Assembly (NCBI GenBank): GCA_015064415.1
Contig: SVSG01000016.1
Coordinates: 1-50,480, forward strand
DNA from: Oscillospiraceae bacterium
GTDB lineage: Bacteria; Bacillota; Clostridia; Oscillospirales; CAG-272
Length of the DNA: 50,480 nucleotides
Direction: 5' to 3'
Part shown: positions 4,988 to 13,656 of the stretch, piece by piece
Position numbering within the stretch: position 1 is the stretch's first letter
Layout of the letters: the number at the start of each line of letters is the position of its first letter
Program-made: the position numbers and the translations under genes
The notes under the pieces: generated by a model
The model's database searches: none
What the model was told of the DNA's origin: nothing
Seen by the model: only the letters and a program-made list of their open reading frames with translations

Positions 4988-7102
4988 ATGAATACTGTCG
5001 AAAGAAAAGATTATCAAAACGAATTATATGAGATCGCGAGGAACACCAAAAACGCGCTATTTGCAGAATGGGAAGCGTCTGCTTCGGACAATAAGTTTTT
5101 TAAAGATAAGCACAGCGCAAACAAGATGAACAAAAGAGGTTTGCTCCCCGAGGGCATCGGTGCTACCACGGTCCTTCTTCTCCTTGCAGCTTTTGGTGAA
5201 AAAATTTTTTCGGACGAGGACCTTGAAAAATGCAATAAAATCATCAATTCCGCTTTTGTTAACATCCGAGAATGGAGCAAAGACGGGTATTTGGCTACGC
5301 CGATTCTTTCGGCTGAAAACGGCCGAAAAGCCTTTAACGAGGACGCAGGTTATGTTGATACCGTAACCTGGTGTCTCTCTTCGGCGATTCTGGCACGCTA
5401 TAATCAAAAGCAAGAGCTTTTGCAACTTGAACCGGATGTGGAAAAGTACGTATTTGATGCTATTGCCAAGGGGATCTTTACGCTGTGTGATGCTCAAAAA
5501 GATGGACGTTGGGGCTTCCGCACGGACACTACTTCGCAACGATCGCTTTATTTTACTTATTCTGCGGCTGCATCGATCGCGGACTTTTTTGACTATGTTT
5601 TGGGAGAGGTCGCGCTTTTGAGCTTGCCTGCCGGAGCAACCGATGAAGAAAAAAGCAAAGCAATCACAGACGCATGCGATAAGGAAGTTATTGACTATAT
5701 TAACAATGCCTATGACTGTGACATTGTTGATAAGGTTACGGCGGCCAGAAAATCACTCTGCCATTGGATCGTTCGTGACGCTCTTCCTCTTTTCCCTCAG
5801 ATTGCGTCCTGTGACCCGTTGGACAAGGCAACCTTGGATCTGCTCGGAATGTGGCCGCATGAGAAATTTGAAGCGGAGGGCACGTCCAAGGTGTTCTACC
5901 ACCTCTATTATACCTACTATCTCCTCGACATGATGGTTACCGCAGGCGCTGACACTTACTTCCTCGAGGTGATTGAGTCTCCCGAAGAGTTGAAATCTTT
6001 GGCTCAGTATTACGAGGATAATAAGCGATTGAATGCAACGGATAAATACTATTATTTTTACGACTTGGCTTTTGAAGAAGCGGATATCAGAAGAGGTATG
6101 TATCACTATGACGAGTTCTTCAACAAGACCGTAGAATGCGCGCTGTATACCGCGAGATCTCAGTATACGAATGCCGCTAAAACAGGAAAAGACTTCTGGG
6201 AAAGCGCAGAGCTCGATCTGCAATTCAACCACCAAGAGGAAGCTATTGCCAAAGCAGTTCAAAAGCTGCCTTTCAAAGATCCTTCGGTTATCGCAATGGC
6301 ACTCCGTGCGAATATTACGTATAGCTACTATGTTACCGAAACGCAGGACATCGCCATCGAACGTTTGTTTGATGAAATGTGCGCCGATATCTATTCAACC
6401 AAATACAGAGAAACGCTCAATGATTCCGACCGTATGGATAAAGACGAAGAGTGCGTCATCGATCTTTGGGACCGCACGAATTACAGTCTCCCCCTGACCG
6501 AGCGCGCCGTTGAGGCATTGGTAGACTTCAAGGACTACCTGGACAAATTCTACTGCGAGGCGGCTCCTGCTGCCAAGCAAGCCGGATCGGTTCAAACCGA
6601 AACAAAGATCGAGTACGTGGCAGAACCTTCCGCCCTCGATAAGGCCGTTGAAGCGAAAATTGCCGAATATCTGCAAAGTGCTGCAGGCCAGAAGCTGATT
6701 GCACAGGCATGTGAAACACGCGCAGCTTCTACAGCTTCGACCACTGTCGGTGGCGATATCCTTGCTGATGCAACGGTTCTTGAATGGCTGGACGATTGGG
6801 CGCAAAATGTTGCTAACGGCATTTCTGATAACATGCTAAATAACAATGCGTTGGATGCATGGACAAACTTTTTCGAAGCGCTTCAAAAATGCAGCTTATT
6901 GAGAAACACTTGCGCTCAAAAGATAAAAACGGATTCCTCAAAATGTGCGGTATATGCCAACGAGTATAAACGGCAAAAAGATCTGGTACTTCAAGCGATT
7001 TTCTCTGACATCGAAAAACGCGAGAAGGATCCAAACAAATACAAGAAATATGATTTGCCGGAATTGTACGCTGAGCTGAAAAATGCACGAAGCGAAGAAT
7101 AA
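4988..7102 (+). CDS. 704-aa protein of unknown function, first gene of TIR/ATPase operon
   Basis: A large soluble protein after a clear GGAGG site. I do not recognise a family with confidence. It is alpha-helical throughout. Two stretches recall alpha/alpha-toroid (terpene-cyclase-like) repeats: a QW-like motif QKDGRWGF starting at Q170, and LWDRTNYSLPLTERAVEAL at about 495-515. A Ser/Ala/Thr-rich, lower-complexity part lies at about 520-600 (AAPAAKQAGS; AASTASTTVGG), and the C-terminus is charged. There is no signal peptide or membrane segment. It lies 23 bp before the ParA-like gene, same strand, under a promoter with an operator. In the operon it could be a sensor or scaffold; that is inference. 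Confidence 0.7.
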   Translation: MNTVERKDYQNELYEIARNTKNALFAEWEASASDNKFFKDKHSANKMNKRGLLPEGIGATTVLLLLAAFGEKIFSDEDLEKCNKIINSAFVNIREWSKDGYLATPILSAENGRKAFNEDAGYVDTVTWCLSSAILARYNQKQELLQLEPDVEKYVFDAIAKGIFTLCDAQKDGRWGFRTDTTSQRSLYFTYSAAASIADFFDYVLGEVALLSLPAGATDEEKSKAITDACDKEVIDYINNAYDCDIVDKVTAARKSLCHWIVRDALPLFPQIASCDPLDKATLDLLGMWPHEKFEAEGTSKVFYHLYYTYYLLDMMVTAGADTYFLEVIESPEELKSLAQYYEDNKRLNATDKYYYFYDLAFEEADIRRGMYHYDEFFNKTVECALYTARSQYTNAAKTGKDFWESAELDLQFNHQEEAIAKAVQKLPFKDPSVIAMALRANITYSYYVTETQDIAIERLFDEMCADIYSTKYRETLNDSDRMDKDEECVIDLWDRTNYSLPLTERAVEALVDFKDYLDKFYCEAAPAAKQAGSVQTETKIEYVAEPSALDKAVEAKIAEYLQSAAGQKLIAQACETRAASTASTTVGGDILADATVLEWLDDWAQNVANGISDNMLNNNALDAWTNFFEALQKCSLLRNTCAQKIKTDSSKCAVYANEYKRQKDLVLQAIFSDIEKREKDPNKYKKYDLPELYAELKNARSEE

Positions 7103-7125
7103 TTATTAGAATTGGGAGATACACC

Positions 7126-8355
7126 ATGGAAGATACGAAATGTTATACGTTTTATTCATATAAGGGAGGTTCCGGCCGAAGTACGACGGCCATGAATACC
7201 GTTTATCATTTGATCTCTGAACTTGACGCAGGCCCTGCCAATCCTATCCTCGTGGTGGATGTAGATCTGGAAAGCGCGGGCTTGACCTTTTACTTCAATC
7301 AAGAGGGGCGTTTCATGAGCGATGCGGAGTTGGGCGATGCAGCCTTCGATACGACTTGCATACTCGGCGGTCAAACGAATCCTAAGAATCACTTTAAAGA
7401 AGGGCGCCTTCTGAGCCCGATCTCCGAATCGGTCGTGAGAGAGTTTGAACGAGGAGGGTTTAAAAATATCGAGGCGCTTTTCAAAGGAGTCATGCTGCCG
7501 GAGGCAAAATGGACTCTTCTTGATAAAATCGCAGCAGCATATGCGGAATCTCAGGATGCAAGCTCGGACCGCTCCAAAAAGCTTGCAGAACTTTTCGACG
7601 TTAGTAAATTCATCAGCAGACTGGATGCGATTAAGGACAAGGATGCGGAAGAAAAAAAGCGTGTTGTTATTGATTTTCTTCCAACCTTCGAATACACGGA
7701 TATCTCGAGATATTTTGGTCAAATGCCCGGAACTGTTCGGTTCCTGGGCGTGGATACCATACAAAACAAGGAGCGCATCGCTCGCGGATTTGGTGCAACG
7801 CATATTAACGAGTTAAAAGATGTTTGCTCCCGAAATAATTACAAAGCGATCGTTTTTGACAGCGGCGCAGGTACACAAAGCTCGGCAGATATGCTTCATT
7901 CCATATCGGACGTTCTCGTGTATTGTATGCGTCCGACGACTCAGTTCGCTAAGGGAACCAAAGCGGCAATTCGCATCAATAAAGAAAAAATTATAGAAAG
8001 CAATGCGCGTGTGATCCTTTTGCCAACCGCAGTTTCTCAGGACGATGAGGGCGGCGTCTTAAGCAAAGATTGCTTCAATGCAATCGCCCAAGTTGCAAAG
8101 GAGGCAAATTTTATAGACGCCACTTTCTGCGCAGCCGATCGCGCGCTTTGCGAGGTGGGGCTCTTTAAATGGCGCGAGCAAATCCTTGGGGTTGACTATG
8201 ACCCGGCAGCGGACAATAAAAACCTTTCGCCCATGCCCGCGCACGTAAGGGCCGTCATGCGAAAATACGGTGATACAGAAACGTTACCTCCCGATGCGAA
8301 AAAAGCATACAGCACATACGAAGCCCTTGCCAAAAAAATAGTGGAATTATCCTAG
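7126..8355 (+). CDS. ParA/MinD-like P-loop ATPase, KGGxGR variant
   Basis: A 409-residue SIMIBI-class ATPase. The deviant Walker A is YKGGSGRSTT (K13 to T21), with Arg where classical ParA has Lys (KGGxxKT). A Walker A'-like VVDVDLESAG follows at 43-52 and a Walker B-like VFDSGAGTQSSAD at about 243-255. Family knowledge: KGGVGR-type ATPases are found beside TIR-like proteins in some actinobacterial peptide and conflict loci. About 110 residues between the two motifs are unusual and charged. The gene follows the 704-aa gene by 23 bp and precedes the TIR gene by 8 bp. Likely role: nucleotide-dependent switch of the system. It is not plasmid partition: no ParB or parS-like neighbour is seen. Confidence 0.85.
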   Translation: MEDTKCYTFYSYKGGSGRSTTAMNTVYHLISELDAGPANPILVVDVDLESAGLTFYFNQEGRFMSDAELGDAAFDTTCILGGQTNPKNHFKEGRLLSPISESVVREFERGGFKNIEALFKGVMLPEAKWTLLDKIAAAYAESQDASSDRSKKLAELFDVSKFISRLDAIKDKDAEEKKRVVIDFLPTFEYTDISRYFGQMPGTVRFLGVDTIQNKERIARGFGATHINELKDVCSRNNYKAIVFDSGAGTQSSADMLHSISDVLVYCMRPTTQFAKGTKAAIRINKEKIIESNARVILLPTAVSQDDEGGVLSKDCFNAIAQVAKEANFIDATFCAADRALCEVGLFKWREQILGVDYDPAADNKNLSPMPAHVRAVMRKYGDTETLPPDAKKAYSTYEALAKKIVELS

Positions 8356-8363
8356 GAGAATAT

Positions 8364-11066
8364 ATGAACATTCAACCTTTCACTGTTCAGCATTTAATTG
8401 ATGAGGATTTGATTTCTCCTTCCATGTCGAATATCGTTTTTTCATCCGACATTCTCAAACGGAAATCTCGTTTGAGAAGAGAAATGTTAATTGCGACCGC
8501 GTATCGTATATGCGAGATCTATGCTGCATTGATTCACGCGTACGTTGTTGGAAAAGCGATTTATTTCGGGACCACGGTTGATGCTCTGACGTATAGACAT
8601 ATTGCTCAAAAGATCCTTGATTTCTGGAACACGAGTGTTTCCAAAAAATTCAATGACATGGCTCCGCTATCGTTTCTGTTTGATGCTATGCGAGATGACG
8701 AGCCCAACTGGTTTACGCCGGATGCAGAATCGATTCTTTACGAAGTGCGAAATATATATGGGCAGTACTCTCACGGTGTTCCCAGCGGCAACAAAGAAAA
8801 AAAAGACGATCTGTACAGCATTACTCCAGAAATGCTCAAAAAACTACTTCGCGCACTTCCGCTTTTCAGAACGACGGTAGTAGATGAGGAAAACCTGAAA
8901 TTTGTCTTCACAGATAAAACCGATGAGTTTTCGATCAAATGCATGCCGTTTGTCGGATATTGGAACGAGGAGAAGCAGATCGTCACAGGAAGAGATACAG
9001 ACTACGTAGACCTTGACGAAGAACCCCCGAACGAGGCATACGTATTGGTCGGAGTAAAAAAAGGAAAAGACGAGATGCATCTTCGCTTTGAAATCCTGGT
9101 TCTGGATGGCAGGCGAGATGACAGGCTACAGTTGGTCACAAAGACCATTCAAAGCTCTTTGAACAGCGAATATTTGCGCATGGTCTGTGCCGCTGTGAAG
9201 CATCCGGTCGAATGGTCGCCGGTAAAACAAACCAAGTGCGATTTGTCGTTCTTAAAAACCTTGACCGAGGCCGTTTCTCGGACTTTGATCTCCTTTTGGA
9301 ATTCCGAGGAAACGTATATCCAACCCGGTCTGATTACAGTAGAGTCGCAGCTTCGCAAGATGTTTACAGGCTCGGAGTTACAGGATGCCATTGACGAAAA
9401 TGCAAAAATCGAAGAAGACGACCTTGTAAATGTTTTTTATGAGCTGTTTATCAATTATGGCATTTTCAAAACAATGTATGCACTTTTTCTCGATTTGGGA
9501 AATTGGCGATACGGAGAAAAGCTTTTCGACGCCTACTTTGAGAACCTGAAAGAGGCCATATTAACAGAAGAAAGTGTTTTGAAGTACAAAGCAGAATGTG
9601 CTGAATGTATCGAGGATCACTTAAAAAAGCTGATTGCCGTCATTCCGGAAACCTCCCCAAAAGCGTTGAAAAGCAGAAAATGCGCCATTTTTGCGGAATG
9701 GCGTGCCTATTATGCATTAAAGGCGGCCGGCCTGCATGCTGACAAGCTCTTTACCGAACAAGAGAGCATTCAGTCCATTGATGACTATTACTACATGATC
9801 AAAAATTCCAGCACACAGCTGACTGACGATCTGCGTGACGTTATGACTATGCTGATCGGCTTTTACGAGGCGCTTCTGTCGGCAAGCATTCCTTTTGACG
9901 AGAATAAATTCCACAAGGATATGTGGATCGCAAGAGAAAATGTTTGCAATCACCCTCTTATTGAGCTTCTGGACAGTTTTAAAAACGTCGTCATTCGCTC
10001 TGAGAAAGATAATGAGGCCCTTGAACAATACGTGGGAAGAAATCGCGTGTGTGATCCTACACGGTTAGAAAAAGTTCTCGCGCCCGTTCGCAAGTGCCTC
10101 AAAATGCCGCAAACAGTCCAGGGTCCTCAAAACAATGATAAGGATCAAATTTTCATCAGCTATGCCCATAAGGACAGTGAGGCCGTGGAACGGTATATCC
10201 AACCTTGGAGGGACCAAAGACTTCCCATTTATCAAGATAAAAACAGATTCAAAGCGGGTGACGATTGGCTTGCAAGAGCGAAAGAGTTTATTCATTCCCC
10301 CGATTGCAAAGTTGTCGTTATTTTCTTGTCGGAAAACGCTGTAACCAGCAATGCTATTGCGGAAGAAATTGAGGCGGCGGCTGTATCTGCAGAAAACAAG
10401 TACACAAGCGATAACAACAAGGATCGTTTCATCATCCCCGTCAATCTTTGCACGGAACGTTCTGTGCAGGATTATTTACATCACAGACTGAAGCTTGATT
10501 CGAAGAATGGGGGATTTCCGAGAAGCGAAGAAGGCGCAGCAAGACGAATCGCCAAGGTAATTACGGAGTATAAGCTTCAAAAGGAGTTGTATGACGGTCT
10601 TGATCAGATTCGAAAAGAGATTAACGACCGCTTGACTGTCGAATGTGACGGCATGTTGGATCGTGACCAGCGACAGTACAATGATCTGGAGTACTCTGTG
10701 GCATTGTTGTACGCTTTCTTGAAATTCGGTGACGAATTTCAAGGATGCCGCAAAGAAGAAATCGACGAGATTTTCAAGATGAAGCGGGTTAATGGCAAAA
10801 CCTGCATCTTCCCGCTTGTGACGGCGGTTAAAGAAACCAAAATCAAGCGGGATAACATTACGTTGATGGGATATGAAATTATCGGTAACAAGGAATCTGA
10901 AGCTACGACTACCAATTATATTCTATCGGCTGATCACCTGCTGCAGGATGACTATTACTGTCTGCCCAATTCCCGCACAACGGCTTCGGATTGCTCGTGG
11001 ATGGTTGAGCCTTTTCTGATTAGTTATCATTTGTTTACAAAGCCGCCGAAGGAGAATTTAAAATGA
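8364..11066 (+). CDS. 900-aa protein with a central TIR domain
   Basis: Residues 1-590 are a helical region of unknown family. The motif EVRNIYGQYSHG (R129 to H137) recalls HEPN-type R...H motifs, but the spacing is not standard. The TIR domain starts at D594 (DQIFISYAHKD), continues through PIYQDKNRFKAGDDW, and has the core VVIFLSENAVTSNAIAEEIE. S662 and E668 align with the S-x5-E arrangement in which the Glu is the catalytic residue of NAD-cleaving TIR domains. About 180 residues follow the TIR domain. It sits 8 bp after the ATPase gene and overlaps the next gene by 4 bp. Likely role: effector that destroys or cyclises NAD+ when triggered; activity is inferred from the family. Confidence 0.85.
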   Translation: MNIQPFTVQHLIDEDLISPSMSNIVFSSDILKRKSRLRREMLIATAYRICEIYAALIHAYVVGKAIYFGTTVDALTYRHIAQKILDFWNTSVSKKFNDMAPLSFLFDAMRDDEPNWFTPDAESILYEVRNIYGQYSHGVPSGNKEKKDDLYSITPEMLKKLLRALPLFRTTVVDEENLKFVFTDKTDEFSIKCMPFVGYWNEEKQIVTGRDTDYVDLDEEPPNEAYVLVGVKKGKDEMHLRFEILVLDGRRDDRLQLVTKTIQSSLNSEYLRMVCAAVKHPVEWSPVKQTKCDLSFLKTLTEAVSRTLISFWNSEETYIQPGLITVESQLRKMFTGSELQDAIDENAKIEEDDLVNVFYELFINYGIFKTMYALFLDLGNWRYGEKLFDAYFENLKEAILTEESVLKYKAECAECIEDHLKKLIAVIPETSPKALKSRKCAIFAEWRAYYALKAAGLHADKLFTEQESIQSIDDYYYMIKNSSTQLTDDLRDVMTMLIGFYEALLSASIPFDENKFHKDMWIARENVCNHPLIELLDSFKNVVIRSEKDNEALEQYVGRNRVCDPTRLEKVLAPVRKCLKMPQTVQGPQNNDKDQIFISYAHKDSEAVERYIQPWRDQRLPIYQDKNRFKAGDDWLARAKEFIHSPDCKVVVIFLSENAVTSNAIAEEIEAAAVSAENKYTSDNNKDRFIIPVNLCTERSVQDYLHHRLKLDSKNGGFPRSEEGAARRIAKVITEYKLQKELYDGLDQIRKEINDRLTVECDGMLDRDQRQYNDLEYSVALLYAFLKFGDEFQGCRKEEIDEIFKMKRVNGKTCIFPLVTAVKETKIKRDNITLMGYEIIGNKESEATTTNYILSADHLLQDDYYCLPNSRTTASDCSWMVEPFLISYHLFTKPPKENLK

Positions 11067-11557
11067 CCCCGCTTAAGATCAAGGATGGAAAAATCAATTT
11101 CAAATGTAAAGCAGACCGTTGTGAGCATTGCTGTTGCGGCCCTTTTGAAGGCATCACAAAGGAGCTTTGCAGCATTGACCGCCGTCCGTTTGACGAAATT
11201 GTTTTAACACCTGAGGACTATCAAAAAATATATGACAACGGATATGCGGATTTGATGGAAGAAGGATATTCTCCGGAAATGAACAAGACATATCACCGAA
11301 TGGTGTTAAAGCCAGACGGCACGTGCACGGCGTGGAAAAACGGCAGGTGTCTGATTCATGATTTCAGCCCTACGCTTTGTCAGGCCTTCCCGTTTTACTT
11401 TGACATGTTCTCCGGGCTTTGTGCTATTAATTGCGAAGGCTTTTCAGACGAAAACTGGACGAAAATTGAAGACTGTAAGTACGCACTTGACGCGGCCAGA
11501 AAAATGTACGAATTTTGGCTTGATTTTTATAGCGAAAGCAAACCAGCAGAAAAATGA
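11063..11557 (+). CDS. YkgJ-like CxxCxxxxC-type metal-binding protein
   Basis: A 164-residue protein whose N-terminus holds the cysteine cluster KADRCEHCCCGPFEG (about 12-26), with further cysteines later (GRCLIHDFSPTLCQAFPF; LCAINCEGF). The pattern matches the YkgJ / CxxCxxCC family, thought to chelate zinc or an iron-sulfur cluster and often found beside enzymes. The start ATGA overlaps the stop of the TIR gene, and its own stop overlaps the next start in the same way, so translation is probably coupled. It may mature or supply metal to a partner; function unproven. Confidence 0.8.
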   Translation: MTPLKIKDGKINFKCKADRCEHCCCGPFEGITKELCSIDRRPFDEIVLTPEDYQKIYDNGYADLMEEGYSPEMNKTYHRMVLKPDGTCTAWKNGRCLIHDFSPTLCQAFPFYFDMFSGLCAINCEGFSDENWTKIEDCKYALDAARKMYEFWLDFYSESKPAEK

Positions 11558-12984
11558 ATCAAAAATTAACGCCATTAGCAGATGCTTTGCGAGAGCAGCT
11601 AAACCGGGCTTACATTCCCTTTGATGTCCCCGGGCACAAAGGAAATCTGAAAGCACTCTCGGAATATTTTGGGGAAGACTGCCTGCTCTTGGATAAAAAC
11701 TCTCGCGCCGGAATTGATTATCTTTGTCAACCTCGCAGTGTGATCTACGAGGCTGAAGCCCTTGCTGCCGAAGCGTTCGGTGCCGCACATGCATTTTTCA
11801 TGGTCGGTGGCACGACGTCATCTGTTCAAGCCATGGTTATGAGCGCTTGTGCACCCGGGGAGAAGATCATCCTTCCCAGAAACGTTCATTACAGTGTCAT
11901 CAATGCCGTTATCCTTGCGGGTGCTGTACCGGTCTATATTTCCTCTCAGGTGCACCCTCAGGTAGGCATTTCGTTGGGCATGCGCGTCGAGGATGTTCGC
12001 GCATGCATTGCAGATCATCCCGACGCAAAAGCAATATTAATTAACAATCCCACTTATTACGGCATTTGTTCAAATATCGAAGCAATCATTTCGATCGCGC
12101 ATGAAAACGGGCTTTGGGCACTTGTAGATGAGGCTCACGGCACGCATTTCTACTTTGGCGACGATCTACCCAAAGCGGCAATGCATTGCGGCGCCGATTT
12201 GTCAGCTGTCAGCATGCATAAGACGGGTGGCTCGCTTACCCAAAGTTCCATCCTCCTGTCAAACGGAAGGATAGAGAAATCCCATATAACAAATATTATC
12301 AATTTGATCCGAACAACAAGTGCATCGTATTTGTTGCTGGCCTCTCTTGATATCGCCCGTCAATATCTCGTAACAAAAGGCAGAGAGGTGTTGAACGCGA
12401 ATCTTCGCGAGATCTGTATCGCACGAGAAGCGATCAATGAAATAGATGGATATTATGCTTTTGCCAAAGAATGTGTTGACGGTGACAGTATTTTTGACTT
12501 TGACCTCTCTAAGCTATCTATAAACACGTTAGGAATAGGATTGGCGGGAATAGAAGTCTATTCTCTTTTACGAGACGAATACGGAATACAGTTGGAATTT
12601 GGCGACACAGCTAATATTCTTGCGCTATCTACGCTTGGAGATCGTCCCGAGAACAACCGGAAACTTATTACTGCGCTTACCGATATAAAGAACAAATACG
12701 GCAATAAGAGCCCGAGGCGATTCAGCTACGAGTACATCACGCCGATCACTGTGATTTCTCCGCGAGAAGCGTTTTACGCTCCGAAAAAAGCAGAACTCAT
12801 CACAAAGTGTGAAGGAAAAATTTGTGGGGATGCCATCATGTGTTATCCCCCCGGGATTCCGATTATCGCGCCCGGTGAACTGATTACTCCTCAGATTATC
12901 GATCATATTATGTATGCGTCGCAAAAAGGTTGTACGGTGACCGGAATCAATGAACGTCAAGAAATCACTGTATTAAAAGAATAA
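11554..12984 (+). CDS. Orn/Lys/Arg decarboxylase-family PLP enzyme
   Basis: A 476-residue fold-type I PLP enzyme, close in length to the Bacillus YaaO/SpeA-type arginine/lysine decarboxylases. Signatures: N-terminal FDVPGHKG (23-30), FFMVGGTTSS (81-90), the aspartate site VDEAHGTHFYF (D192), and the lysine that binds the cofactor in SMHKTGGSLTQSS (K223). The C-terminal part carries IMCYPPGIPIIAPGE, typical of the family's C-terminal domain. Expected chemistry is decarboxylation of a basic amino acid to a polyamine; substrate unknown. The gene begins within the last codons of the YkgJ-like gene (ATGA), so it belongs to the TIR operon. That is unusual company for a metabolic enzyme. Confidence 0.85.
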   Translation: MNQKLTPLADALREQLNRAYIPFDVPGHKGNLKALSEYFGEDCLLLDKNSRAGIDYLCQPRSVIYEAEALAAEAFGAAHAFFMVGGTTSSVQAMVMSACAPGEKIILPRNVHYSVINAVILAGAVPVYISSQVHPQVGISLGMRVEDVRACIADHPDAKAILINNPTYYGICSNIEAIISIAHENGLWALVDEAHGTHFYFGDDLPKAAMHCGADLSAVSMHKTGGSLTQSSILLSNGRIEKSHITNIINLIRTTSASYLLLASLDIARQYLVTKGREVLNANLREICIAREAINEIDGYYAFAKECVDGDSIFDFDLSKLSINTLGIGLAGIEVYSLLRDEYGIQLEFGDTANILALSTLGDRPENNRKLITALTDIKNKYGNKSPRRFSYEYITPITVISPREAFYAPKKAELITKCEGKICGDAIMCYPPGIPIIAPGELITPQIIDHIMYASQKGCTVTGINERQEITVLKE

Positions 12985-13109
12985 GCGGAATTTCTCCTGC
13001 AACGCAAAGTGCCCCACGGACACATCAAGAAGGAAAAAGCACCCCGATCGGCGTGCTTCGTTACGCAACGGGCGTCGCGGACGTCGGCCCTACAAGTATT
13101 TCCGACCTC
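12985..13109. repeat. Operon end with hairpin and CCCTAC repeat module
   Basis: AAGCAC-CCCGATCGGC-GTGCTT (13037-13058) is a hairpin without a T-run. GGGCGTCGCGGACGTCGGCC followed by CTAC (13069-13092) is the same kind of palindromic module as at 2519-2540. Confidence 0.5.
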
Positions 13110-13138
13110 TTACACACCGCCCCCCAGTGTGCTATCAT
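13110..13138 (+). promoter_or_regulatory. Promoter of small-ORF cassette 3
   Basis: TTACAC (13110-13115), 17 bp, TATCAT (13133-13138). The block 13110-13156 aligns with 3278-3325 and 3919-3965, ending in GGAAAGGCAGTG. Confidence 0.65.
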
Positions 13139-13161
13139 AAACTTGGAAAGGCAGTGAAGGT

Positions 13162-13482
13162 ATGAAAGAAAACCTTTTTTCTGAAATTGATGGAAAAGGA
13201 ATCATTGTTTGTGATTTGTCAATAGGGTATTATGAAAAAACACTTGCCGTAAAAATGTCCTGCATTGCCGAAGACCATAATACTTATTTTATCGTTTTTG
13301 AAAATGTTTCCAAGCTAAAAATGTCGGACATATCTTATCCCTTCCAAATTTGCGGTTTTGAGATATTGGATTACAGTTCTCGCGGATATCAAAAAGATAT
13401 GCGCTTCTACGCGAACGACTACGAAGACGGAAAAATATCGTTTTATTGCGAAAGTTTTGAAATTTTCCATGCAAATAGATAA
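13162..13482 (+). CDS. Small protein of unknown function, cassette 3
   Basis: A 106-residue protein starting MKENLFSEIDG, with the leader GGAAAGGCAGTGAAGG giving the ribosome site. It has mixed strand-like segments (IIVCDLSIGYYEKTLAVKMS; YFIVFENVSKLK) and an acidic C-terminal part; no signal peptide. I recognise no family. The promoter block is homologous to those of the two small ORFs on the other side of the TIR operon, which suggests one cassette-like group flanking the operon. An immunity-type or regulatory role would be guesswork. Confidence 0.6.
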   Translation: MKENLFSEIDGKGIIVCDLSIGYYEKTLAVKMSCIAEDHNTYFIVFENVSKLKMSDISYPFQICGFEILDYSSRGYQKDMRFYANDYEDGKISFYCESFEIFHANR

Positions 13483-13517
13483 AAACAACCATTATTTTCT
13501 GTCAATGTATCTACATC

Positions 13518-13553
13518 AAAAGGGACACCGCTCGGTGTCCCTTTGCACTTTTT
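13518..13553 (+). terminator. Terminator of cassette 3
   Basis: AAAGGGACACC and GGTGTCCCTTT form the stem, followed by GCACTTTTT. Confidence 0.75.
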
Positions 13554-13576
13554 CGACACAACGGGTGCGATTTTTC

Positions 13577-13606
13577 TTGACATCACTATCCCCATTGTGC
13601 TAAAAT
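13577..13606 (+). promoter_or_regulatory. Promoter of the yitT-like gene
   Basis: TTGACA (13577-13582), 18 bp, TAAAAT (13601-13606). The -10 surroundings (TGTGCTAAAATAAAA) resemble the cassette promoters. Confidence 0.65.
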
Positions 13607-13656
13607 AAAAGCAAACGTATCCCCCGAAATATAACATTTGATCAAGAGGTATCAAA

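Noticed and set aside
7126..8355. Plasmid partition ParA
   Set aside because: No ParB, parS or replication gene is nearby, and the KGGxGR motif differs from partition ParA.
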